Source: Bacillus taeanensis
GTDB lineage: Bacteria; Bacillota; Bacilli; Bacillales; UBA6769
Length of the DNA stretch: 64,000 nt
Reading direction: 5' to 3'
Assembly (NCBI RefSeq): GCF_003318295.1
Contig: NZ_QOCW01000015.1
Coordinates: 1-64,000 of the forward strand
The notes under the pieces are model-generated. The model was given only the letters and a program-made list of their open reading frames with translations, did not search any database and was not told the DNA's origin. Made by a program: the position numbers and the translations under genes. Position 1 is the stretch's first letter. Every line of letters starts with the position of its first letter. This document shows positions 26,379 to 37,017 of this stretch, piece by piece.

Positions 26379-27338
26379 TTATTTTGCTGGATGTGACACA
26401 ATAAACTCAGCTTGTCCATTTAGCTCGTAATTACTTATCGTAGAAGCAATAATAAAATGATCTCCTTTTTTAAATGAATAAGTATTACCTGATATGATAA
26501 GCTCACCAGCACCATTTAATACACTCACTAATAAATAATTATCCTCTACTTCATTTGTTACACCGCCGTCTAAATCCCAGTGATAGACGGTAAAATAATT
26601 TTCTTCGATTAACTTTTTACTTGTTAACCCTTCTTTTACTTCTTCTATTGATTCTAATGCTACATCTTGGTGTGGTGTCATTGATACTTCAATTGACTTT
26701 TCAATATGAAGTTCACGTGTATTACCTTCTGCATCACGACGATCATAATCATAGACACGATAAGTAATATCAGAACTTTGCTGCGTTTCCAGAATACGAA
26801 TCCCTTTACCTATCGCATGAATCGTTCCGCTTGGGACATAAACAAAATCGCCTGGCTTTACTTTTACTTTACGAAGTAAATCATTCCAACGTTCTTCTTC
26901 CACCATTTGGGCAAATTCCTCTTTAGATTGTGCATAGTGACCGTAAATGATTTCTGCGCCTTCCTCGCAGTTGATAATGTACCAGCATTCTGTTTTGCCA
27001 AATGGGTAATTCTCCAACTCTAAAGCTTGTTCATCATTTGGGTGTACTTGAACAGAAAGGTCATTATTTGCATCAAGAATTTTTACTAGTAAAGGGAATT
27101 CTTCACCTTCTTGGTCCGCAAATAACTCACGATTACTTTCCCATACTTGATCAAGTGTTTTTCCTTTTAGTGGTCCATTTATAATTTCACAAGAACCATG
27201 GGGGTGCGCTGAAATACCCCAGCATTCTCCTGTTTGATCTGATGGAATCTCATAATTAAATTGATCTCTAAGAGCCGTCCCTCCCCAGATTCGCTCTTTA
27301 AAAACTGGCTTTAAAAAGATAGGTTCCTTCACCATCAT
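26379..27338 (-). CDS. manA: Mannose-6-phosphate isomerase ManA, copy 2
   Basis: A 319-residue paralogue of the isomerase at 11880-12836, highly similar along its length, with the same metal-site motifs VQVHPND, GKTECWYI and VPSGTIHAIGKGI. Here it should run from fructose-6-phosphate to mannose-6-phosphate, the first step to GDP-mannose, together with the phosphohexomutase and manC upstream in the same operon. Two adjacent ATG codons follow AGGGAG; the second has the better spacing. Confidence 0.93.
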   Translation of the reverse strand: MMVKEPIFLKPVFKERIWGGTALRDQFNYEIPSDQTGECWGISAHPHGSCEIINGPLKGKTLDQVWESNRELFADQEGEEFPLLVKILDANNDLSVQVHPNDEQALELENYPFGKTECWYIINCEEGAEIIYGHYAQSKEEFAQMVEEERWNDLLRKVKVKPGDFVYVPSGTIHAIGKGIRILETQQSSDITYRVYDYDRRDAEGNTRELHIEKSIEVSMTPHQDVALESIEEVKEGLTSKKLIEENYFTVYHWDLDGGVTNEVEDNYLLVSVLNGAGELIISGNTYSFKKGDHFIIASTISNYELNGQAEFIVSHPAK

Positions 27339-27366
27339 CCCGCTCCCTTTTATACCTTTTTGTTAT

Positions 27367-29115
27367 CTATGCCTGCACATTAACAATGCTGTCTACTTTT
27401 TCAAGCACATGCTCTTTTAACTGTTTAAGAAGTGTTTGACTTTTCTCTAATGTTTCATCTTTCACACCAAAATAGAATTTAATTTTCGGCTCTGTTCCAG
27501 ATGGCCGAAGACAGAACCATGCCCCGTTTTCAAGCTTATATTTTAAAACATTTGATTTTGGTAATAGAATTTCCTCAGTATTCTCACCTGTAGTATATTG
27601 ACGTTCACTCTTTTGGTAATCTTCCATTACTGCAACATTATGTCCAGCAACTTCTTTTAGCGGCTCATTACGAAAAGCTGTCATAATAGCAACAATCTGT
27701 TCTGATCCTTGTTTACCTTTTAGTGTTAATGATTCAAGGGATTCTTGGTAATATCCATACTCTTTAAAAATATCAATTAATGCTTCATAAAGTGTTTTTC
27801 CTTTGGATTTATAATAAGCTGCTACCTCTGCTGCCATTAAACAAGATTGAACGGCATCCTTATCACGTACAAAATCTCCAATTAAATAGCCATAGCTTTC
27901 TTCATAACCAAATAAGAATGTATGGTCACCAGATGTTTCAAATTCTTTAATCTTTTCCCCAATAAATTTAAAACCTGTTAATGTATCAACTGTTGGCAAA
28001 TTGAAGCTTGTCGCGATATCTCGGCCAATTTCAGATGTTACAATTGTTTTTAGTACAATACCGTTCTCAGAAAGTTCGCCTTTTTCTTTCTTTTGAGAAA
28101 GAAGGTAGTAAAGCATTAAGGCGCCCAATTGGTTGCCTGATAAAACAACATATTCACCTTCTAAGCTCTTTACTGCAACACCAACACGATCAGCATCAGG
28201 ATCTGTACCCATCAACACATCTGCATCAATTTCTTTACCATAGTTAATTGCAAGCTCAAATGCTGCATGTTCTTCAGGGTTAGGTGAAGAAACTGTTGAA
28301 AAGTTTGGATCTGGAAGTTCCTGTTCCTTTACAACTGTTACATTACGAAAACCTAGTGCTTCAAGTCCATCACGTACTGGCTTATTCGCAGTACCATGAA
28401 GCGGTGTAAAGACAATTTTTATATCAGCTGCCATTTGTTCAATAACTTCAGGGTTTACAGAAATCGTTTGAAGTTCTTTCACATATACCTCATCAATATC
28501 TGCGCCAATCACTTTTAGTAAACCAGACTCTTTTAATTCAGCCTCTAAAGCCACTTCAATCTCTAATTCATTTTCTATTTCATTCACTTTTGCAATAATT
28601 TCTTCTGCAGCTAAAAGAGGAATTTGTCCACCGTCTGGACCATAAATTTTATAGCCGTTATATTCTGGAGGGTTATGACTTGCGGTAATTACAACACCCG
28701 CATATGCATTTAAATAACGAACCGCAAATGACAATTCAGGTGTTGGACGAAGCCCATCAAATAAATAGGTTTGAATACCATGTTTTCCAAGTGTTAATGC
28801 TGTTTCAAGTGCAAATTCAGGAGATTTATGGCGCGAATCATAAGCAATTGCAACACCGCGTTTTTTCGCCTCTTCTCCCTGTGCTTCTATGTAGCGTGCT
28901 AGACCTTCAGAAGCTTTACGGATTGTATAGATGTTCATACGATTCGTGCCAGGGCCAATTTCACCGCGCATACCGCCTGTACCGAATTCGAGGTTTTTGT
29001 AGAAAGAGTCTTCGAGCAATTGTTCATTATCCTTAATTTGTTCTAATTGTTCTATAATCTCGTTATCTAACTTTGAATTGTTGGCCCATAACTTATAATT
29101 CATTTTCCAATTCAT
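27367..29115 (-). CDS. Phosphoglucomutase/phosphomannomutase, PgcA type
   Basis: A 582-residue alpha-D-phosphohexomutase. The catalytic phosphoserine is in [15 protein letters not shown] near residue 140; the metal loop is DPDADRVGV near 302; the sugar-specificity loop FGYEESYGY near 397; the phosphate-binding loop [12 protein letters not shown] near 540. Length and motifs match PgcA of Bacillus. It interconverts glucose-6-phosphate and glucose-1-phosphate and may also act on mannose phosphates. Its place between cysQ and manA suggests it supplies mannose-1-phosphate for ManC and glucose-1-phosphate for GalU and RmlA. The start follows AGGAGG. Confidence 0.9.
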   Translation of the reverse strand: MNWKMNYKLWANNSKLDNEIIEQLEQIKDNEQLLEDSFYKNLEFGTGGMRGEIGPGTNRMNIYTIRKASEGLARYIEAQGEEAKKRGVAIAYDSRHKSPEFALETALTLGKHGIQTYLFDGLRPTPELSFAVRYLNAYAGVVITASHNPPEYNGYKIYGPDGGQIPLLAAEEIIAKVNEIENELEIEVALEAELKESGLLKVIGADIDEVYVKELQTISVNPEVIEQMAADIKIVFTPLHGTANKPVRDGLEALGFRNVTVVKEQELPDPNFSTVSSPNPEEHAAFELAINYGKEIDADVLMGTDPDADRVGVAVKSLEGEYVVLSGNQLGALMLYYLLSQKKEKGELSENGIVLKTIVTSEIGRDIATSFNLPTVDTLTGFKFIGEKIKEFETSGDHTFLFGYEESYGYLIGDFVRDKDAVQSCLMAAEVAAYYKSKGKTLYEALIDIFKEYGYYQESLESLTLKGKQGSEQIVAIMTAFRNEPLKEVAGHNVAVMEDYQKSERQYTTGENTEEILLPKSNVLKYKLENGAWFCLRPSGTEPKIKFYFGVKDETLEKSQTLLKQLKEHVLEKVDSIVNVQA

Positions 29116-29141
29116 GGTTACCTCCTATAAAATTACAGTAA

Positions 29142-29188
29142 ATTCTCAAAATTGGAGCCACTAAAATTAAGTTATTAGTGGCTTTTTA
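29142..29188 (+). terminator. Hairpin between cysQ2 and the phosphohexomutase
   Basis: AGCCACTAA pairs with TTAGTGGCT. The U tract follows on the plus strand, against the direction of the operon, so on the minus strand it is a hairpin preceded by A residues. It may be a processing or stabilising element. Confidence 0.45.
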
Positions 29189-29199
29189 TATCAACTAAA

Positions 29200-30015
29200 T
29201 TACCTCTTAACGATAAACCAAGGATTCAAAAGGTTTTCTTTATTGTATTTAAGTTTTTCACCGTTATCTGTTCTTGTAACAGCTGCACCTGATAGTTCAG
29301 CAATTGCTTGTCCAGCGCCTGTATCCCATTCCATTGTTGGTGCAAAACGTGGATACACGTCAGCTGTACCATCAGCAACTAAACATAATTTAAGAGAGCT
29401 TCCAGCTGAAGTGATTTCTACTTCGCCTACTTCTTTCTTAAGCTCATTAATATATTCTTCCGTTTCTGATGACATATGAGAACGACTCGCAATAACAGTA
29501 GTACGCTTTCTATCTTGTTGAATTGGTAAGCTTATAGCAGTCTTAACTAAACTGCTCTCTTCAACTTTACTATCAAAATGTTCCTTGGAATTTTCTAATT
29601 TATAAGATCCAAATCCCTGCTTTGCAAAATATACCGTATCAAGTACTGGTGCATAAATTACTCCAAGTACTGGTGTACCATTATGTACAAGAGCAATATT
29701 TACAGTGAATTCACCATTACGTTTAATAAATTCTTTTGTTCCATCAAGTGGGTCAACTACCCATAGATATTCCCAATTCTTACGCTCTTCGTAAGTTAAA
29801 TGCTTTCCTTCTTCACTTAAAATTGGAATTTCAGGGTATAACTTTTCTAATTGTTCTGTAATAACATCGTTTGATTTTTTATCTGCTAATGTTAATGGTG
29901 AGTTATCTGATTTATTTTCCACTCCAAAATCTGCAGATTCATATACTTCTAAAATCTTATCACCAGCTTCAATAGAGATGTTAATAATATTAACCACATT
30001 TATTTTTTCAAGCAT
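29200..30015 (-). CDS. cysQ: 3'(2'),5'-bisphosphate nucleotidase CysQ, copy 2
   Basis: A 271-residue PAP phosphatase, strongly similar to the copy at 2350-3165, with the metal motif DPLDGTKEF and the C-terminal WDTGAGQAI. In this operon it would remove the PAP released by the three sulfotransferases, which would otherwise inhibit them. It lies between manC and the phosphohexomutase, preceded by a hairpin with a U tract. Confidence 0.93.
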   Translation of the reverse strand: MLEKINVVNIINISIEAGDKILEVYESADFGVENKSDNSPLTLADKKSNDVITEQLEKLYPEIPILSEEGKHLTYEERKNWEYLWVVDPLDGTKEFIKRNGEFTVNIALVHNGTPVLGVIYAPVLDTVYFAKQGFGSYKLENSKEHFDSKVEESSLVKTAISLPIQQDRKRTTVIASRSHMSSETEEYINELKKEVGEVEITSAGSSLKLCLVADGTADVYPRFAPTMEWDTGAGQAIAELSGAAVTRTDNGEKLKYNKENLLNPWFIVKR

Positions 30016-30036
30016 GTTTTTAACCTGCCTTCTCTG

Positions 30037-30088
30037 TTTTAGTTTTAAAAAAGATCACTAGAGGATTATTCTTTCCTATAGTGACCTT
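30037..30088 (-). terminator. Hairpin with U tract between manC and cysQ2
   Basis: On the minus strand AAAGGTCACTATAGGA pairs with TCCTCTAGTGATCTTT (two mismatched positions), followed by a T run. The core GGTCACTA..TAGTGA(C/T)C is the same as in the hairpin upstream of cysQ1, although the upstream gene is different (manC here, cysC there). The hairpin has thus stayed with cysQ. Confidence 0.7.
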
Positions 30089-30096
30089 TTAAGTTA

Positions 30097-31464
30097 CTAT
30101 TTCATGGATGCGCAATTAGCCTCTATTTCATCCCAATTCATAAAAATACGGACAATATCTTCTTCTATTAGCTCAGAACCTGTCTGAACTTCAATAAACT
30201 CCAAATCTGTAATTGCTTTAATTGCATGTTTTGATTCAACAGGAATCTCTAAAACATCACCTGGCTTAATATTTCGAATTGTATCATCTAACACAAATTC
30301 GCCCTCACCTTTAATAATTGTCCATACTTCACTACGCTTGAAATGCTGCTGATAACTTAAATTCTTACCTGTTTTAATACCGATACGCTTTGTAAGAACT
30401 TCATTGCCTTCATCATATTTTGTATGATCCAACACTTTATACCAACCCCAGCGTCGTTCTTCATACATTGGGCGTTGCTCGAATCCATTTAATAAAGACT
30501 TAATACGGGGACTCGATTCTTTATCAGCTACTAAGATTCCATCTGGACTTGCTGCCACCACAGCATTTGGTACACCTAGAATTGTAACAGGAATATCTAA
30601 TTCATTTACTAAATGTGTATTATTAGAGTCTTCACTAATAATACCTTTACCGATCATATTTCCAGCCATTTCTTCTGTTAATGTATTCCATGTACCAAGG
30701 TCTTTCCAGTAACCATCATAAGAAACCGCAACAATTTGATTTGTTTTCTCTACAACTTCATAGTCAAAACTCGTTTTCTCAAGTCTACTATATTGTTTTG
30801 ATAACTCATCATATTGAATAGGTAAACCTTTGACCTCAAGCATAGAAATAATATAATCTAACTTAAATGCAAAGACGCCGCAATTCCACAGCGCATTATC
30901 TTTAATTAATTGTTCTGCATCTTCTTCAGAAGGCTTTTCTTTAAAATGACTAACTTTAATATGATCATCTTCAATAGTTTCTGGAACAATATAACCATAC
31001 TTAGATGATGGATAAGTTGGGTTAACTCCCATTAATGCAAGTTGTGCATTAGAAGATAACAATACATCTTCTAAGTCCTTAACACGATCAAAGAATTTAT
31101 TTTCTACGTAAGGATCAACTGGTAATACACCAACGACTTCATTAAGACCGACACCTTGTATAGAATAAAGGTATGCTGCTGCTAAAGCAATAGCAGGGAA
31201 TGTATCACGTCGCTCTGGTTCAATAATGATAGGCACTTGCTGTCCTAGTTGATTTTGAATCATTTCAACTTGGCTTTTGCTTGTCGCAATAACAGTAGAA
31301 TCACTTAAGTTTAATGCCTCAAGCTGTCCCCATACACGTTGCACCATTGATTCTAACTTACCATCTTCATTTTCTAGTACACGTAAAAACTGCTTGGAAC
31401 GAGAGTCATTTGACAGAGGCCATAGACGTTTACCAGATCCACCTGATAATAATACAAGGTTCAT
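30097..31464 (-). CDS. manC: Mannose-1-phosphate guanylyltransferase ManC
   Basis: Makes GDP-mannose from GTP and mannose-1-phosphate. The 455-residue protein has the nucleotidyltransferase start LLSGGSGKRLWPLS, the motif PERRDTFPAI, GVLPVDPYV, FKEKPSEEDA and the ending YDGYWKDLGTW. A C-terminal cupin domain (about 340-445, SYQQHFKRSEVWTIIKGEGE) is the type found in AlgA/ManC. It sits between cysC and cysQ, splitting the sulfate set. No GDP-mannose dehydratase is present, so mannose itself is the likely donor sugar. Confidence 0.93.
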   Translation of the reverse strand: MNLVLLSGGSGKRLWPLSNDSRSKQFLRVLENEDGKLESMVQRVWGQLEALNLSDSTVIATSKSQVEMIQNQLGQQVPIIIEPERRDTFPAIALAAAYLYSIQGVGLNEVVGVLPVDPYVENKFFDRVKDLEDVLLSSNAQLALMGVNPTYPSSKYGYIVPETIEDDHIKVSHFKEKPSEEDAEQLIKDNALWNCGVFAFKLDYIISMLEVKGLPIQYDELSKQYSRLEKTSFDYEVVEKTNQIVAVSYDGYWKDLGTWNTLTEEMAGNMIGKGIISEDSNNTHLVNELDIPVTILGVPNAVVAASPDGILVADKESSPRIKSLLNGFEQRPMYEERRWGWYKVLDHTKYDEGNEVLTKRIGIKTGKNLSYQQHFKRSEVWTIIKGEGEFVLDDTIRNIKPGDVLEIPVESKHAIKAITDLEFIEVQTGSELIEEDIVRIFMNWDEIEANCASMK

Positions 31465-31481
31465 GGTTATCTCCCCTTTTT

Positions 31482-32084
31482 TTATTGGTTGATATAACCT
31501 TTTTCAGTTAAATAATTAATAATTTGGTTTACAGACTCTTCAAGAGGCTGCTTGTCTGTTTCAACAACAATTTCAGGATTTTCTGGCGCTTCATATGGTG
31601 CATCAATTCCAGTAAATCCTTTAATTTCACCAGCACGAGCTTTTTTGTATAAGCCTTTTGGATCACGCTTTTCGCATTCTGAAACATCACATTTTACGTA
31701 AACTTCAATGAATTCACCTTCATTATTTAGTTCACGAACCATATCACGGTCTTCACGGTATGGAGAAATAAATGCTGTTAATGTTACAACACCTGCATCA
31801 ACAAATAATTTTGATACTTCACCAATACGACGGATGTTTTCCGTACGATCTTCTGGGCTGAAGCCTAAATTTTTGTTTAAACCGTGACGAACATTATCCC
31901 CATCGAGAATATATGTGTGAATACCGCGCTCATGAAGTGCTTGTTCAACTGCTACAGATACAGTAGATTTCCCTGCACCTGAAAGACCTGTGAACCATAG
32001 TACCGCACTTTTATGGTTTGTTAATTTTTGACGATCTTGTTTTGTTACTTGTCCATCATGCCATACAATATTTGTTGCTTTCAT
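31482..32084 (-). CDS. cysC: Adenylylsulfate kinase CysC, copy 2
   Basis: A 200-residue APS kinase with Walker [20 protein letters not shown] and SPYREDRDM, nearly the same protein as the copy at 3237-3839. The start is the ATG behind GGGAGAGGGAG; the longer frame begins inside the preceding permease gene. It makes the PAPS used by the sulfotransferases of this locus. Confidence 0.95.
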   Translation of the reverse strand: MKATNIVWHDGQVTKQDRQKLTNHKSAVLWFTGLSGAGKSTVSVAVEQALHERGIHTYILDGDNVRHGLNKNLGFSPEDRTENIRRIGEVSKLFVDAGVVTLTAFISPYREDRDMVRELNNEGEFIEVYVKCDVSECEKRDPKGLYKKARAGEIKGFTGIDAPYEAPENPEIVVETDKQPLEESVNQIINYLTEKGYINQ

Positions 32085-32101
32085 TTTTGTTCTCCCTCTC
32101 C

Positions 32102-33880
32102 CTATGAAATCCAAACTAAGTTCACGATAAAGACTGTGATAGTCATTACAATTAAACTTAACGGAATTCCTATTTTGAAATAATCGGTAAACTTATAGCC
32201 ACCAGGACCATAGACAATTAAGTTTGTTTGATAACCAATCGGTGTTACAAAGCTTGATGACGCAGCAATTGCAATCATTACTGCAATACCTGTTGGGTCA
32301 ATGTTTAACTGGTTTGCTATTTCAAGACCAATTGGAAACATCATGACTGCTGCTGCACTATTCGTAATAATTTCAGTAAACAGATTAGTAATTAAATAAA
32401 TAATAAACAGCATTGCGATAATTCCAAATGGTTGTCCAACCTTCACAAGTCCGTTCGCAATCCATTCTGCTGCACCTGTTTTTAATAAAGCCATACCAAC
32501 ACCGAAGGAACTTGCGATCAAAAGTAGAATATTAAACTGTACAGAACGCTTTGCTTCTTCTGGTGTTAGTACACGTGTTAAAAGCAGGATTACAACTGCT
32601 AAACTCATTGCTTTAAACATTGTTAGTACATTTAAAGTAACAAGTAAAATCATCGATAACAATGCACCAAGAGCTATCCAACCTTTTCTTGTATCTTCTA
32701 GACAAACAGGAGTATCTAGTGCTGTTACAACATAAAAGTCATTCGATTGTGCCATTCTCTTTTGAAAATCAGGACCCGCTAAAAGTAATAGAGAATCACC
32801 TGATTTTAATGTGATTTCACCGATCTTACTTTTAATCCGCTCACTATTACGGTGAACGGCAATAACGCCCGCATCAAAGCGACTTCGAAACCCTGTATCC
32901 CTAATTTTTTTATACAATAAACTAGATTGATGAGAAACAACTGCTTCAACAAGCTTTGTATTACCATTTTTCAACATATCAAGATTTAAGTCTGTTCCAG
33001 CTGCTACTCTTAAACCTTTCATTTGCTGCAGTTCGGCAATAGTAGAAATTAATCCAGTAAAAATCAGACGATCACCTTGTTGAATCTTTGTTGATGACCT
33101 TACAGGTGAAATTTTTTCCTTGTTACGAATAATTTCAATTAAGTAAAGACCTTTAAGCTTACGAAGGCCTGCTTTTTCAATTGATTGGTTGATGTAAGGA
33201 AAATCAGCTTCAACACGTACTTCTGATAAATATTCTCTACTTTGTTCGTTAACTGTATCTGTTAATATCTTGTGATCTGGAAGCAGTTTATACCCAACTG
33301 TTACAATATAAAGCAGTCCAATAATTGCAGATGGTACTCCAACAATACCTAACTGAAACATTGAGAAACCTTCCATCCCAAAATCCAGCATTAAACCATG
33401 TACGACTAGATTAGTAGAAGTTCCTAACAAAGTAATCGTTCCACCTAAAATCGTTGCATATGATAGTGGAATCAAAAATTTTGATGGTGAAATACCATGA
33501 TCTGCACACCATTTGCGAATAATAGGTGTTAGAGCTACTACAATTGGGGTATTGTTTAAAAAGGCAGATAGACTGGATACCGGAACTAATGTTTTTAATA
33601 ATGTGCCACTAGTCGATTTACTTTCTTTTAACAACTTTGTTGTAAATTGATCAACAATCCCACTCTTTTGAATTGCTCCTGCAATAATAAACAACAGGGC
33701 AATTGTAAGCATTCCTTCATTTGAAAAACCTTTTAATGCTTCATCTGGCGTTAAAATGCCTGTTAAAAGAAAAATTGTTAAAGCAACAAATACAATCATA
33801 TCTGGTCGAGCTAGCTCAAAAACTAGCCCAACCATCATTAAAATTACAACCAGTAATACAAACCCTATTTCAAAGGTCAC
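32102..33880 (-). CDS. SLC13-family permease with two RCK_C domains, probable sulfate transporter, copy 2
   Basis: A 592-residue membrane protein with the same plan as the copy at 5317-7113: N-terminal membrane half with [13 protein letters not shown], two TrkA-C-like domains (about 205-285 and 295-380), and a C-terminal membrane half with [13 protein letters not shown]. It is more diverged from copy 1 than Sat and CysC are from theirs. It lies between sat2 and cysC2, 15 and 17 bases away, and very likely imports the sulfate used for polysaccharide sulfation. Confidence 0.87.
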   Translation of the reverse strand: MTFEIGFVLLVVILMMVGLVFELARPDMIVFVALTIFLLTGILTPDEALKGFSNEGMLTIALLFIIAGAIQKSGIVDQFTTKLLKESKSTSGTLLKTLVPVSSLSAFLNNTPIVVALTPIIRKWCADHGISPSKFLIPLSYATILGGTITLLGTSTNLVVHGLMLDFGMEGFSMFQLGIVGVPSAIIGLLYIVTVGYKLLPDHKILTDTVNEQSREYLSEVRVEADFPYINQSIEKAGLRKLKGLYLIEIIRNKEKISPVRSSTKIQQGDRLIFTGLISTIAELQQMKGLRVAAGTDLNLDMLKNGNTKLVEAVVSHQSSLLYKKIRDTGFRSRFDAGVIAVHRNSERIKSKIGEITLKSGDSLLLLAGPDFQKRMAQSNDFYVVTALDTPVCLEDTRKGWIALGALLSMILLVTLNVLTMFKAMSLAVVILLLTRVLTPEEAKRSVQFNILLLIASSFGVGMALLKTGAAEWIANGLVKVGQPFGIIAMLFIIYLITNLFTEIITNSAAAVMMFPIGLEIANQLNIDPTGIAVMIAIAASSSFVTPIGYQTNLIVYGPGGYKFTDYFKIGIPLSLIVMTITVFIVNLVWIS

Positions 33881-33895
33881 TAGTCATCACATTCC

Positions 33896-35080
33896 TTAGT
33901 TAGTTTCCTGCATACCTCTGATAAGAACCTCTGCAACTTCTGGACGAGAGAATTCTTTTGGTGGCTTTTCGCCGTTACGAAGCATTTCGCGTACTTTTGT
34001 ACCACTTAAATGAACGTGCTCTTCTTTTCCATGTGGACAAGTTTTCGCTGTACCCATGTTGCCGCACTTTTTACAGAAGAAAGAATGCTCAAACTTTAAA
34101 ATCGTAATGCCAACTTCTTCTTGTGTGAAGTTATTGAAAATTTCCTGTGCATCATATGTGCCGTAGTAGTCGCCAACACCCGCATGGTCACGACCAACGA
34201 TAAAGTGTGTGCAGCCGTAGTTTTTACGAACTAATGCGTGCAGAATCGCTTCTCTTGGACCTGCATAGCGCATCGCTGCTGGGTAAATAACAAGACGAGA
34301 ACGGTCTGCTGGGTAGTAATGTTTTAAGATCACTTGGTAGCTTTCCATACGAATTTCAGCTGAAATGTCATCAGATTTTGTTTCACCAACAAGTGGATTA
34401 AGTAATAAACCATCAACGATTTCTAATGCACTCTTTTGAATATATTCATGGGCACGGTGTACAGGATTACGAGTTTGGAAACCAACAACTGTTTTCCAAC
34501 CAAGATCTACAAACATCTGACGTGTTTCACTTGGATCTTTATAGAAATCTGTAAATTGACCATGATCTGGACGGTTTAATAATGTAATTGGGCCAGCTAG
34601 ATGTACTTCACCTTTTTCGTAAACTTTCTTAACACCAGGGTGAGCATCTTCTGTTGTACCGTAAACATTTTGTGCTTCTGCTTCTTTGTCATATGTGTAC
34701 TTTTCTTCAAGCTGCAGTGCACCGTAAATAACGCCATCTTCACCTTTAAGTGCGATTTCTTGGCCAATTTCAAACTGATCTGCTTGTTTTTGTGTTACAG
34801 GTAATGTAATTGGAATACTCCAAATTGTACCATCAGCAAGGCGCATTTCTTTTACAACACGCTCATAGTCAGCTTGTCCCATAAATCCTGTCAGAGGGCT
34901 GAAGCCACCAATCCCAATTAATTCCAAGTCAGAAACTGACCATGCTGAAATTGTTAAAGAAGCTAGCCCTTCAGCTTTAGCAAGTTTTTCTTCTCGTTCG
35001 GATCCTTTCACTTCACGATTAACAAGTGTACCGCCATGTGGTGCGATTGTTTGAATTTTTTCTGTTGTTGCAGTTGTCAT
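33896..35080 (-). CDS. sat: Sulfate adenylyltransferase Sat, copy 2
   Basis: A 394-residue enzyme with [21 protein letters not shown] and [13 protein letters not shown], and the Cys cluster [14 protein letters not shown] near the C-terminus. Residues from about 190 to the end are almost the same as in copy 1. It follows rmlD by 51 bases and starts the sulfate-activation part of the operon. Confidence 0.96.
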   Translation of the reverse strand: MTTATTEKIQTIAPHGGTLVNREVKGSEREEKLAKAEGLASLTISAWSVSDLELIGIGGFSPLTGFMGQADYERVVKEMRLADGTIWSIPITLPVTQKQADQFEIGQEIALKGEDGVIYGALQLEEKYTYDKEAEAQNVYGTTEDAHPGVKKVYEKGEVHLAGPITLLNRPDHGQFTDFYKDPSETRQMFVDLGWKTVVGFQTRNPVHRAHEYIQKSALEIVDGLLLNPLVGETKSDDISAEIRMESYQVILKHYYPADRSRLVIYPAAMRYAGPREAILHALVRKNYGCTHFIVGRDHAGVGDYYGTYDAQEIFNNFTQEEVGITILKFEHSFFCKKCGNMGTAKTCPHGKEEHVHLSGTKVREMLRNGEKPPKEFSRPEVAEVLIRGMQETN

Positions 35081-35131
35081 AATAAAACCTCCAGTTTAAT
35101 ATTTTTTAATACCAAAACAACCATATAAAAG

Positions 35132-35986
35132 TTAGATACTGTCATCAAGGTGTTGCAGAAATTCCCCTAGAGCTTTTTTCCAATCAGGCATTGGAGGGAA
35201 ATCATTTAATCTTAATGCTGAGTGTTCGAAAATTGAGTATTTAGGTCTTGGAGCAGGCCTTGGAAACTCTTCTGTTGTTACCGGCTGCACATCAACCTTA
35301 ATATTAGATTGACTGAATATTTCTTTGGCAAACTCATACCAAGAACAGCTTCCAGAATTAGAAACATGGTATGTACCGTATCTTTCAGTTTTAACAAGAT
35401 TTGAAATACATTCTGCTAAATCTACTGTATAAGTAGGACACCCTACTTGATCATGTACAACAGAAAGCGTATCTCTATCTTGAACAAGTTTTAACATCGT
35501 TTTCACAAAATTATTGCCATGCTTTCCAAATACCCAAGAAGTACGAACAATAAAAAACTTAGAATGATGTTCTCGTACAAATTGTTCGCCAGCTAATTTT
35601 GATTTTCCATAAACGCCTAACGGTGATGTAACGTCAAACTCTGTGTAGGGAGTTTCACCCTGTCCGTTAAATACATAATCAGTACTTACATAAACTAGCT
35701 TAGCATTCACTTTTTCTGCTGCAACAGCAATATTTCTTGTGCCAATACCATTTACAAGGAAAGCTTGATCTACTTCAGTCTCTGCTAAATCTACTGCCGT
35801 ATAAGCTGCACAATGTATAATAATATCTGGTTGAATTTCCTTTACTTTTTGGTTTACTTGGTCTTGATTTGTGATATCAAGTTCTGCCCTTCCAAATCCA
35901 TATACTTCATACTCTTCTACTTTCAAACGACTAACCATATCGACACCAAGCTGTCCGTTAGCTCCTGTGACAACTATCTTAAGCAT
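35132..35986 (-). CDS. rmlD: dTDP-4-dehydrorhamnose reductase RmlD
   Basis: Last step of dTDP-L-rhamnose synthesis. The 284-residue protein has the Rossmann motif VTGANGQLG at the start, the STDYVF segment with the catalytic Ser/Thr, the YGKSK catalytic Tyr-Lys pair near residue 130, and the RPAPRPKYS C-terminal substrate motif. Its start overlaps the end of rmlB by 8 bases. Confidence 0.95.
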   Translation of the reverse strand: MLKIVVTGANGQLGVDMVSRLKVEEYEVYGFGRAELDITNQDQVNQKVKEIQPDIIIHCAAYTAVDLAETEVDQAFLVNGIGTRNIAVAAEKVNAKLVYVSTDYVFNGQGETPYTEFDVTSPLGVYGKSKLAGEQFVREHHSKFFIVRTSWVFGKHGNNFVKTMLKLVQDRDTLSVVHDQVGCPTYTVDLAECISNLVKTERYGTYHVSNSGSCSWYEFAKEIFSQSNIKVDVQPVTTEEFPRPAPRPKYSIFEHSALRLNDFPPMPDWKKALGEFLQHLDDSI

Positions 35987-37004
35987 TAACCTTTTCGCGT
36001 CCTTCGTATTGTTTTTTATAATACTCCATGTAGTCGCCTGATTTAATACGCTGCCACCACTCTTTATTATCTAAGTACCATTGCACTGTTTCCTCAATAC
36101 CTTTATCAAATGTATATTCAGGTTTCCAACCTAATTCAGTTGTAATCTTAGTTGGATCAATTGCATAACGACGATCATGTCCTAAACGATCTTCTACATA
36201 TTTGATTAGACCCTTAGAAGCTCCTAATTTCTCTACAATAAGCTGTACAATTTCAATGTTTGTGCGCTCATTGTGACCACCAATGTTGTAAACTTCTCCT
36301 GGTTCACCTTTATGAATTACAAGGTCAATAGCAGAACAGTGATCTTTTACATGTAACCAATCACGTACATTCTTACCATCACCATACACAGGAAGCTCTT
36401 TTCCTTCTAGTGCGTTTGTAACCATTAAAGGAATCAATTTTTCTGGAAAGTGGTATGGTCCATAGTTATTTGAGCAGCGTGTAATATTTACATTCATACC
36501 GTATGTTTCATGATAAGAACGAACTAAAAGGTCTGCACCTGTTTTACTAGCTGAATATGGACTATTTGGCGCAAGTGGTGTTTCTTCTGTAAAGTAACCT
36601 GTTTCACCAAGTGAACCGTATACTTCATCAGTAGAGATTTGAACATATTTTGTAATATCATTAGCTTTTGCTACTTCTAATAATACTTGTGTACCAAGTA
36701 CATTTGTCTTTACGAAAACATCGGGTTCTGTAATACTGCGATCCACATGAGATTCTGCAGCAAAGTTTACAATCACATCAACTTTATGTGTTTTTACAAT
36801 ATGATCAACTAATTCTTGATTACCAATGTCTCCATGCACAAATGTATAATTTGATAAGTGCTCTACATCTTTTAAAGTCTCTAAATTACCCGCGTATGTT
36901 AGTAAATCATAGTTTATAACATTGTAATCAGGGTATCTTTCTAACATATAGCGAACAAAGTTACTACCAATAAAACCTGCGCCACCAGTTATTAATAAAT
37001 TCAT
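35979..37004 (-). CDS. rmlB: dTDP-glucose 4,6-dehydratase RmlB
   Basis: A 341-residue NAD-dependent dehydratase of the extended short-chain family. ITGGAGFIGSNFV is at the start, AAESHVDRSI near residue 85, the STDEVYG segment near 125, and the catalytic YSASK near 160. The ATG chosen follows AAAGGAG; the longer frame would begin inside rmlC. It converts dTDP-glucose to the 4-keto-6-deoxy intermediate. Confidence 0.96.
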   Translation of the reverse strand: MNLLITGGAGFIGSNFVRYMLERYPDYNVINYDLLTYAGNLETLKDVEHLSNYTFVHGDIGNQELVDHIVKTHKVDVIVNFAAESHVDRSITEPDVFVKTNVLGTQVLLEVAKANDITKYVQISTDEVYGSLGETGYFTEETPLAPNSPYSASKTGADLLVRSYHETYGMNVNITRCSNNYGPYHFPEKLIPLMVTNALEGKELPVYGDGKNVRDWLHVKDHCSAIDLVIHKGEPGEVYNIGGHNERTNIEIVQLIVEKLGASKGLIKYVEDRLGHDRRYAIDPTKITTELGWKPEYTFDKGIEETVQWYLDNKEWWQRIKSGDYMEYYKKQYEGREKVNA

Positions 37005-37017
37005 TTTCTCTTCTCCT

